From contig CAMOVS010000001.1 in assembly GCA_946627575.1 (NCBI GenBank), positions 1 to 28,849 on the forward strand: 28,849 nt of DNA. Reading direction: 5' to 3'. Of this stretch, positions 23,470 to 28,849 are shown in pieces; the stretch's first letter is position 1; the number at the start of each line of letters is the position of its first letter. Under the pieces are notes generated by a model that searched no databases, was not told the origin of the DNA, and saw nothing but the letters and a program-made list of their open reading frames with translations. The position numbers were made by a program, and so were the translations under genes. Origin of the DNA: an uncultured Lachnospiraceae bacterium (GTDB lineage Bacteria; Bacillota; Clostridia; Lachnospirales; Lachnospiraceae).

Positions 23470-23527
23470 CTTACTCTCCTCCAATTAATAATTCTAATAC
23501 CCTGCCGGAATCTCAGCAGTTAAACTT

Positions 23528-23559
23528 ATCATGATATCAGCTTCTAAAGCTCTCATGAT
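23528..23559 (-). promoter_or_regulatory. Dyad in the leader of the amino-acid importer operon
   Basis: ATCATGA (23528-23534) and TCATGAT (23553-23559) form outer arms, with an inner AGCTT/AAGCT pair, around a 3-base centre. It lies between the probable promoter (23576-23604) and the start of the binding protein, suitable for an operator or an RNA hairpin. Confidence 0.45.
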
Positions 23560-23575
23560 TAAAACCATCTTTAAT

Positions 23576-23604
23576 AAATTACCATTCTGACAGGCTGTTG
23601 TCAA
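23576..23604 (-). promoter_or_regulatory. Probable promoter of the amino-acid importer operon
   Basis: On the minus strand a perfect TTGACA (23604-23599), a 17-base spacer and TAATTT (23581-23576) preceded by TGG, an extended but weak -10. The remainder of the gap (23605-23803) shows only AT-rich sequence and a small GCAGC/GCTGC dyad around 23755; I see no gene there. Confidence 0.45.
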
Positions 23605-23803
23605 TAATTATCCAGCTTCTTTTAGTAATAAACAGATTATTGATAACAATCTACTTTCCTATCATACATAAAACTAGTGTTCACTTATATTATTCTTAAT
23701 ATTTATGCATTTTTAAATTAGAACTTTCTTCACCACCTGCCCGCTGTTGTCGGGCAGCAGCTGCAACAGGCGCAGCAATATATCCGTCTAAAAGGAATCC
23801 ACA

Positions 23804-23844
23804 GAAAAAAATCCCGGAATGATTGAATTTCATTCCGGGATTTT
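23804..23844 (-). terminator. Terminator of the acyltransferase-like gene
   Basis: A 13-bp perfect stem, AATCCCGGAATGA with TCATTCCGGGATT, and a 7-base loop. On the minus strand it is followed by seven T. On the plus strand four T follow, so it may act in both directions. Confidence 0.9.
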
Positions 23845-23903
23845 GCATCCATCCTATGCAATTATGAAAGCTGCAAAGGCTTTTCACATCGAAAATGTTG
23901 GAT

Positions 23904-25235
23904 TTATCGGTCAATATCTCTGATAACCGGAAGCATTCCGACCCTTAATTTATCATTCTCAAAGGCTATGCCCAGCTCGTCCCTGATCAGCAGCCCTCTT
24001 TTAACAAAGGCTTCCTTGAGCTTCAGCGGGAAATAACGGTTGAAGCTTCTCTGGGTCAGGCTCACCGAGGTCTCCTTGCCCTGGGTCAGCAGGAAGATAC
24101 AGGGACAGTGGAAGATGTCCGGTCCATACATATCGGCCGATTCCACCAGCTGATCCATATCCGGGCCCAAGCCCAGTCTCCCAAGGTTGGTGGTAAAATA
24201 TGTCACATGAAGATCGGGGAGATTCCAGACATGATTCCTCAGCATGCGGAGTCCTTCCTCCACAGACAGCGGGAAAGTAAGCAGATCTGCCAGACTCCTC
24301 TTGCTCTCCTCGATCACCCCGTCAAAATTATCCCTGGTCAGCTGAGGCTCTTTGAATTCTTTCTGAATAATATGGGAAGCATCCCGATCGGAAAGGGCAA
24401 ACATGGCTTCCGGATAATAGATCCAGAAGAGCTCTCTCATATTCTGCAGGTAGCGGCTCTGATAATAAGGCCGAAGGTCAACGGCCCCCATGCCGGCGAT
24501 GGTCTTACCGCCGGTCTCATAGCTGTCATGAATAACCCTTGCAGCCAGAAGGTGGACGTAGGTGTCCACTGTGGTTCCTGTCTCGCGGGCCAGATCGCAC
24601 AATCTGTCAGTGTCCAAAGTATAATGGAAGATTCCGTAATGGCGGCAGTCATCGATCTCCCTGACCTTGTCCGGAATCTCATATATCTCTTTGTCCTCCC
24701 CTGCCTTAAAGGCATTGGGACAGGGTTCCGCCTCCGATTCAATCTCCAGAGGATCCGCCATCTCCGTAGAAACAGCCGCCACTTCCTCCGTGAGTATGCT
24801 CCCGTTATTCCGGATATCATAGCCGGCAAGGGTGAAATAATTATAAAGAAGGGACCGGGCAAACATCATATAACCCCGGCCGTCGCAGACGCCGTGGAAT
24901 ACGGAGATCCAGATCTTCTTTCCTTCATACATAACCCGGAAAAGAAAGCCCCTGGTATCTTCCGTCCTAAAGCAAACCGGATAGGGCTCATAGGCGTAGA
25001 CCTCAGCCTCCCGGCCGCTTTCCATCATATGTAGAAAACCCTGCTCATCCAGAACCGGCTGCCTCCTGAAATTAGGGAAACGCAGAAGGGTCTTATTCAG
25101 GGCTTTCTTCAATATCTCCCTCCGGACCCTGCAGTGCAAAGTAAGACGCAGAACAAGATTGCAGGTCTCATTCTCCGAAAAGAGATAATAAAATAGCTTA
25201 TCCGCATTATGAACCTGATAAAGTCTGCGCTCCAT
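23904..25235 (-). CDS. Condensation-domain / alcohol acetyltransferase-fold protein
   Basis: A 443-residue soluble protein with the CoA-dependent acyltransferase (CAT/NRPS condensation) fold. The active-site motif HxxxDG reads HGVCDG (114-119), so the catalytic His114 is kept. The N-terminal start (ADKLFYYL, then LTLHCRVRREILKKALNKTLLRFP in two segments) fits the acceptor-side half of the fold. The C-terminal half contains TYFTTNLGRLGLG, similar to the DFG-like latch region. Stand-alone members transfer acyl groups to alcohols, sugars or amines, or couple to peptide synthesis; none of the usual NRPS partners is nearby. It has its own sigma-A promoter (25347-25375) and a strong terminator, so it is a single-gene unit. 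Confidence 0.8.
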   Translation of the reverse strand: MERRLYQVHNADKLFYYLFSENETCNLVLRLTLHCRVRREILKKALNKTLLRFPNFRRQPVLDEQGFLHMMESGREAEVYAYEPYPVCFRTEDTRGFLFRVMYEGKKIWISVFHGVCDGRGYMMFARSLLYNYFTLAGYDIRNNGSILTEEVAAVSTEMADPLEIESEAEPCPNAFKAGEDKEIYEIPDKVREIDDCRHYGIFHYTLDTDRLCDLARETGTTVDTYVHLLAARVIHDSYETGGKTIAGMGAVDLRPYYQSRYLQNMRELFWIYYPEAMFALSDRDASHIIQKEFKEPQLTRDNFDGVIEESKRSLADLLTFPLSVEEGLRMLRNHVWNLPDLHVTYFTTNLGRLGLGPDMDQLVESADMYGPDIFHCPCIFLLTQGKETSVSLTQRSFNRYFPLKLKEAFVKRGLLIRDELGIAFENDKLRVGMLPVIRDIDR

Positions 25236-25346
25236 ACTGCTACCTCTGGGAAATAATCAAGGATCCTTGTACTGTTTTGATTACTATGTGAGGGTCAAAA
25301 GACAAAGGCGGCTTCCCCCGCTGCAAAACCTTTTTCCCCTGCTATC

Positions 25347-25375
25347 ATTATAAGGCAAGGGGCACTTCCGGTCAA
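25347..25375 (-). promoter_or_regulatory. Sigma-A promoter of the acyltransferase-like gene
   Basis: On the minus strand TTGACC (25375-25370), a 17-base spacer and perfect TATAAT (25352-25347). The leader to the ATG at 25235 is about 105 bases. Confidence 0.8.
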
Positions 25376-25451
25376 GAATCCCTTGCATAATCCGGGCCTG
25401 ATCTAAACGAATTGACCGAAGCCATGATCCAGATCAAATAATCGCCCTTTT

Positions 25452-25793
25452 TCACTCATCCGAATGGGTCATATGGATCAAAGCTTCTTCAATAATATCC
25501 ACGATGTGCTGATCATCTAAAGAATAATATATATTCTTCCCTTCTCTCCTGGACCGGACCTGGTGCATGTTCCTCATCACAGCCAGCTGGTGGGATACAG
25601 CGGATTTGGTCATATCCAGCAGGTCTGCGATATCCCCCACACACATCTCTCTTTCTTTTAAGGCAAAGAGAATCTTCATTCTCGTGCTGTCGCCCAGGAT
25701 CTTAAAGAAAGATACCACCTTTGTGGTATCCTCCTCTCCCGGCATACGGTTTCTTACATCATTAATTTCTTCAGGATTCATGTTTGTTACCAT
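25452..25793 (-). CDS. ArsR/SmtB-family zinc-sensing repressor (CzrA-type alpha5 site)
   Basis: A 113-residue winged-helix repressor. KILGDSTRMKILFAL (31-45) and the recognition helix DLLDMTKSAVSHQLAVMR (58-75 in part) are standard for the family. The C-terminal helix carries Asp94-x-His96-(10)-His107-xx-His110, exactly the spacing of the Zn/Co site of CzrA and SmtB. The alpha3 site is incomplete: MCVGD has one Cys where CadC has CVC. Zinc would release it from DNA. Its own promoter is at 25837-25865. No metal transporter is adjacent, but a Zn/Cd-type P-ATPase lies 2.6 kb away at the window end. The second Met (residue 5) could also be the start. Confidence 0.88.
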   Translation of the reverse strand: MVTNMNPEEINDVRNRMPGEEDTTKVVSFFKILGDSTRMKILFALKEREMCVGDIADLLDMTKSAVSHQLAVMRNMHQVRSRREGKNIYYSLDDQHIVDIIEEALIHMTHSDE

Positions 25794-25836
25794 CTTTTCT
25801 GATTACTATTCCGTTCACACCCTCTGAAACTATTTT

Positions 25837-25865
25837 ATTATAACGACAGAATCCATGGAATGCAA
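25837..25865 (-). promoter_or_regulatory. Promoter of the ArsR-type repressor gene
   Basis: On the minus strand TTGCAT (25865-25860), a 17-base spacer and perfect TATAAT (25842-25837). TTCA-(7)-TGAA follows near the transcription start, which may be an operator but is not the classical TGAA-(6)-TTCA order. Confidence 0.65.
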
Positions 25866-25883
25866 TAAAGGATTCCCGAGCTA

Positions 25884-25912
25884 TTGCCCTCCTATTCCCA
25901 TTATTGTACAAT
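25884..25912 (+). promoter_or_regulatory. Probable promoter of the HExxH metallopeptidase gene
   Basis: TTGCCC (25884-25889), a 17-base spacer and TACAAT (25907-25912), about 55 bases before the ATG at 25968. It is divergent from the ArsR-type promoter, with the two -35 regions about 20 bases apart. Confidence 0.55.
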
Positions 25913-25967
25913 GAAGCAAATGACAACATGGGGACGGTTTTACATTTCGTCTAGAAAGGTTATCCAT

Positions 25968-26906
25968 ATGAGCAATAAAAAGCGCCGTTATCTGAAAGCC
26001 CGTCACAAAAAGCAGAAAAAGCCTCTTATCGCCTGGCGCCTGGCCGGCCGGGAGGAAGGCGTCCGCCGTCTCCTAAGCCACAAATCCTATTATGAGGGTT
26101 TTTCGCAAAATGATCTTAACTTCCGCCTGCAGAAAAAGGGGGCCAGGCTCAGGGAATGGATCTCCTTCGCCGCGGATCAGGTTATGGACTTCTCAAAGGA
26201 AGAAAGCCGGCTGGTGGACTGGACCATGAGAATCATTCTCAGGATCTGCCAGATATGTCATTATAAGCTGCCGCCCACAAAACCCATTATCTTCATCAAG
26301 ACTTCATTAAAGGAAGAGTGCGAAGCGGCCGCCTACACCCACGGAACCGAGATCTACCTGGGCCAGGAGCTGATCCATACCGGCCTTGAGCCCGATGATG
26401 ACTGTAAAGAACACTTCCTCTGGACTGTAGCCCATGAATTATTCCACTGCTTTACAAGACAAAACCCCGGCTTTCGCCGGGGCATGTATGAATTGATCCA
26501 ATTTCATATCGAAGAAAACGAATTCGATTTCAGTTCGGAGCTTGCTTCCCTTATCATTCGGAACCCGGATGTGGAGCGGCATGATTCCTGGGCTTACTTC
26601 AGAATTCATGGACAGCCGACAGCCTGCGCTGCTGTCTTTACGACTGACCGCCCCTTCGAGAAAGGCGGGGACAGCTTCATGACTTCCATGAAAGCCGGCC
26701 TGGTTCCCATTGACCATCCTTCGATCCTCTATGGCCCGGAAGAGGCAGAGGACTTCTGGGAGATCTTCGGCAAAAACACGGAGTATGTGGTAGACCCGGA
26801 GGAAGTCCTGGCCGATAATTTTGCCTATGCTCTGATTATGGGGCCGGAAGGGTATGACTATGCTACACCCCAACTAATCCGGGATATACTGAATTATCTT
26901 AGCTGA
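25968..26906 (+). CDS. Uncharacterised zinc metallopeptidase-like protein (HExxH)
   Basis: A 312-residue protein; ATG at 25968 with AAAGG upstream. The open frame extends to 25884, but the extension covers the promoter. The N-terminus is very basic (MSNKKRRYLKARHKKQKK) and there is no signal peptide, so it is probably cytoplasmic and may touch nucleic acid. The zinc motif is AHELFH (155-160: His156, Glu157, His160). PEEVLADNFAYAL (277-289) some 120 residues later is a likely source of the third ligand (Glu278 or Glu279), in the manner of gluzincins. I do not recognise the family. It is divergent from the zinc-sensing repressor, which hints at zinc-linked expression, but this is only context. 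Confidence 0.7.
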   Translation: MSNKKRRYLKARHKKQKKPLIAWRLAGREEGVRRLLSHKSYYEGFSQNDLNFRLQKKGARLREWISFAADQVMDFSKEESRLVDWTMRIILRICQICHYKLPPTKPIIFIKTSLKEECEAAAYTHGTEIYLGQELIHTGLEPDDDCKEHFLWTVAHELFHCFTRQNPGFRRGMYELIQFHIEENEFDFSSELASLIIRNPDVERHDSWAYFRIHGQPTACAAVFTTDRPFEKGGDSFMTSMKAGLVPIDHPSILYGPEEAEDFWEIFGKNTEYVVDPEEVLADNFAYALIMGPEGYDYATPQLIRDILNYLS

Positions 26907-26955
26907 ACCGGCAGTTTACAACCTGCATAATCTCTTTCTTTTAACGGACAGCTGA

Positions 26956-28140
26956 TTACTTCCTAAGCAGTTCTACAAGCCTCCTCGATGCCTCCCGGGT
27001 GTCCTCCCGACTTCCGAAAGTGGAGAAGCGGAAATAGCCTTCCCCGCAGGATCCGAAGCCTTCTCCTGGAGTTCCTACCACCTGAATCTCATGAAGAAGG
27101 TAGTCAAAGAAATCCCAGCTTCCCATACCTTCCGGGCATTCCATCCAGATATAGGGGGAGTTCTTTCCACCGCAGTACCAGATTCCCAGCTGGTCAAGTG
27201 CTTCCATCAGCATGGCTGCATTGTCCTTGTAGACACGGATATTGTCCCGGATCTGCTTTTGCCCTTCCTCTGTAAATACAGCCCGGGCCCCTTTCTGAAT
27301 GATATAAGAGACACCGTTGGTCTTAGTTGTCCGGTTGCGAACCCACATGGCATTGAGGTTCATCCCCTGCCTCTCCAGATCTATGGGGATCACCGTATAA
27401 CCCAGACGGGTTCCGGTGAATCCTGCCGTCTTGGACAGGGAGCAGATCTCGATGGCACAGGTTCTTGCTCCCTCAATCTCAAAGATGCTGCGCGGCAGAT
27501 CAGGATCCTCGATAAAGGCTTCATAAGCTGCATCAAATAAGATCACGGCATCATGGCTATTGGCATAGTCCACCCAGGCCTTGAGCTGGCTATGGCCAAA
27601 TACCGCTCCGGTTGGATTGGCCGGTGAACAAAGATAAATGATATCGGCCTCCAGATCTTCCCTGGGTTGGGGCAGAAAACCGTTCTCCTTACCGGCAGGC
27701 AGATGGATGACTTCTCTGCCGGCGATAATGCTGGCATCCACATAAGCCGGATAGGCCGGTTCCATAACCAGGGCTGTGTTATCCCGGTCAAACAAATCCA
27801 GGATATCTCCCAGTTCATCACTGGCTCCGCTGGACACGAAGACTTCTTCCTCCGCCAGGCCAACGCCTTTCTTCTTATAATAATCCGCTATGGTCTTCCT
27901 TAAAGTCGGGTCACCGGTCTCAGGCATGTAACCGTGAAATGTATCCTTCTTCCCCTGATCGTCCACCGCTTCATGAAGGGCATCGATCACCACCGGACTC
28001 AGAGGCAGGGACACATCCCCGATTCCCATCCGGTAGAGCTTATGATCCGGGTGTTCTTGCAGGTAAGCCCTGGTCTTCTGGGCAATATTATAGAATAAAT
28101 AAGAGTCTTTCAGTTCTGCATAATTCCTGTTTGGCTTCAT
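26956..28140 (-). CDS. dapL: LL-diaminopimelate aminotransferase
   Basis: It converts tetrahydrodipicolinate to LL-diaminopimelate in one step in lysine and peptidoglycan synthesis, bypassing the acyl-DAP route. The 394-residue fold-type I aminotransferase has SSGASDELGDIL (103-114), CSPANPTG (171-178), an Asp in LFDAAYEAFI, and the PLP lysine Lys237 in SLSKTAGFTGTRLGY (split as SLSKTAGF and TGTRLGY). MGIGDVSLPLSP (38-49) and FHGYMPETGDPTLR are distinctive of DapL over other aminotransferases. The length equals that of the family (about 390-410). Upstream AGGAAAGG serves as ribosome site. The 275-base region before it is AT-rich with no clear promoter. Confidence 0.93.
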   Translation of the reverse strand: MKPNRNYAELKDSYLFYNIAQKTRAYLQEHPDHKLYRMGIGDVSLPLSPVVIDALHEAVDDQGKKDTFHGYMPETGDPTLRKTIADYYKKKGVGLAEEEVFVSSGASDELGDILDLFDRDNTALVMEPAYPAYVDASIIAGREVIHLPAGKENGFLPQPREDLEADIIYLCSPANPTGAVFGHSQLKAWVDYANSHDAVILFDAAYEAFIEDPDLPRSIFEIEGARTCAIEICSLSKTAGFTGTRLGYTVIPIDLERQGMNLNAMWVRNRTTKTNGVSYIIQKGARAVFTEEGQKQIRDNIRVYKDNAAMLMEALDQLGIWYCGGKNSPYIWMECPEGMGSWDFFDYLLHEIQVVGTPGEGFGSCGEGYFRFSTFGSREDTREASRRLVELLRK

Positions 28141-28337
28141 CGTCGGTCTCTTTCCTTTCCTGGGATGGCTTTTTCACCAGATTATGAATTTTTTATTCTT
28201 TCAAAATTCATTCTACCTCATTTTTTATCTTTTTTCCATATGTTTTATAGATATTTATGAAGTTTTTATATTCTTTTCTTTCTGTGTCCCATGTGTTGAA
28301 CAGAGACCTGCCTGGCCAAATCTGCCTGGCATACAAA

Positions 28338-28370
28338 GGCACCAGCCGGTTGAGCAATCCGGCTGGTGCC
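28338..28370 (-). terminator. Hairpin, probable terminator of the P-type ATPase gene
   Basis: A perfect 12-bp stem, GGCACCAGCCGG with CCGGCTGGTGCC, and a 9-base loop, lying about 45 bases after the ATPase stop. The tract after it on the minus strand (TTTGTA) is poor in T, so termination may be incomplete. Confidence 0.55.
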
Positions 28371-28415
28371 TGTGAGGAGGATTATGAGAAGAAGGCTATG
28401 TTCTTCTTATTATAT

Positions 28416-28849
28416 TTATTTCCTTCGTAAAATTCGAATGGAGTTAAGCAGACACAGAACCGATACACCGGTATCGGCAAATACGGCAAGCCACATATTG
28501 GCGAAGCCTACCAGTCCCAGAATCATGACGATAACCTTAATCGCCAGGGCAAAATAAACGTTCTGCCAGGAGATTCGGTTGGTCATCCTTGCTATGCTGA
28601 GGGACTCGGGTATGGCATTCATCTCCGAGTTCATGAAGACCACATCGGCCGCTTCGATGGCCGCATCTGCACCGCTTCCCATGGCAGCGCCCACATCGGC
28701 TCCGGCCAGAACCGGTGCGTCATTGATTCCATCACCGATGAACATAACCGCGCCATCTTTCTTCCGGATCTCCTGAAGCTCCGTCAGCTTATCCTCAGGA
28801 AGGAGCTTGGCATGAATTTCATCCACCCCGGTCTTGTCTGCAACGGCCC
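28416..28849 (-). CDS. Zn/Cd/Pb-type P1B ATPase, C-terminal part (runs off the window)
   Basis: About 144 C-terminal residues of a heavy-metal exporting ATPase; the start and the phosphorylation site lie outside the window. GDGINDAPVLAGADVGAAMGSG is the hinge motif of the P-domain (in parts GDGINDAP and VGAAMGSG). The last two helices contain a Lys in FALAIKV and an Asp in FADTGVSVL. This K...DxG pair is the metal-binding signature of the ZntA/CadA (P1B-2) branch, not the copper branch. The product would expel Zn, Cd or Pb across the membrane. The zinc-sensing repressor at 25452-25793 is a reasonable regulator, though not adjacent. Confidence 0.9.
   Translation of the reverse strand, partial: AVADKTGVDEIHAKLLPEDKLTELQEIRKKDGAVMFIGDGINDAPVLAGADVGAAMGSGADAAIEAADVVFMNSEMNAIPESLSIARMTNRISWQNVYFALAIKVIVMILGLVGFANMWLAVFADTGVSVLCLLNSIRILRRK

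Noticed and set aside
28366..28557. Plus-strand ORF after GAGGAGG near 28374
   Set aside because: It runs antisense through the end of the P-type ATPase gene and has no family features.

Overview
The window looks like chromosomal DNA of a low-to-mid GC Bacillota anaerobe, most likely Lachnospiraceae. The pointers are an archaeal-type class I lysyl-tRNA synthetase, LL-diaminopimelate aminotransferase (DapL), a small Cys/acidic protein of the DUF6472 type beside an SNF transporter, a secreted trigger-factor-like lipoprotein, strong AGGAGG ribosome sites and U-rich hairpin terminators. This assignment comes from recognising families by eye; no search was run.

Layout. 1-2486: the end of a truncated acetolactate decarboxylase-like reading frame, a GH13 alpha-glucosidase/amylase lipoprotein, then a probable scar of a tRNA-targeted integration (3' end of a leucine-type tRNA plus terminator). 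2660-6327: a catalytically dead resolvase-like protein, a DUF6472-like mini-protein with an SNF-family Na+ symporter, an AEC-family carrier and a hotdog thioesterase. 6374-12959 (all minus): trigger-factor-like lipoprotein, a COG3044 ABC-class ATPase, LysRS-I fused to a Trbp111-type tRNA-binding domain, and a D-Ala-D-Ala carboxypeptidase whose terminator overlaps the lysS promoter. 12960-13431: a long AT-rich gap with a cluster of DnaA boxes. 13432-15402 (plus): a peroxide-defence operon of thioredoxin-type glutathione peroxidase, a thioredoxin-reductase-like flavoprotein lacking NADPH motifs, and an OhrR/MarR regulator.

15573-20656 (minus) is the most unusual part: a three-gene operon with its own good promoter and a bidirectional terminator. 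It encodes an APC amino-acid-permease fold fused to a diguanylate cyclase (GGDEF) domain, an SCP2-like domain fused to ten 11-residue LEA/H1-like repeats, and a membrane-anchored extracytoplasmic protein made of about two dozen YD/RHS-like repeats. It suggests a system that couples amino-acid (or other ligand) sensing to c-di-GMP and to the cell envelope; that function is inference. It lies directly downstream, on the same strand, of a polar amino-acid ABC importer operon (20871-23469: binding lipoprotein, permease, ATPase).

23904-28849: an acyltransferase/condensation-fold protein, an ArsR/SmtB repressor with a CzrA-type alpha5 zinc site, an unrecognised HExxH metallopeptidase, DapL, and the C-terminal end of a Zn/Cd/Pb P1B-type ATPase running off the window. 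No rRNA, intact tRNA, insertion sequence or CRISPR array was seen.
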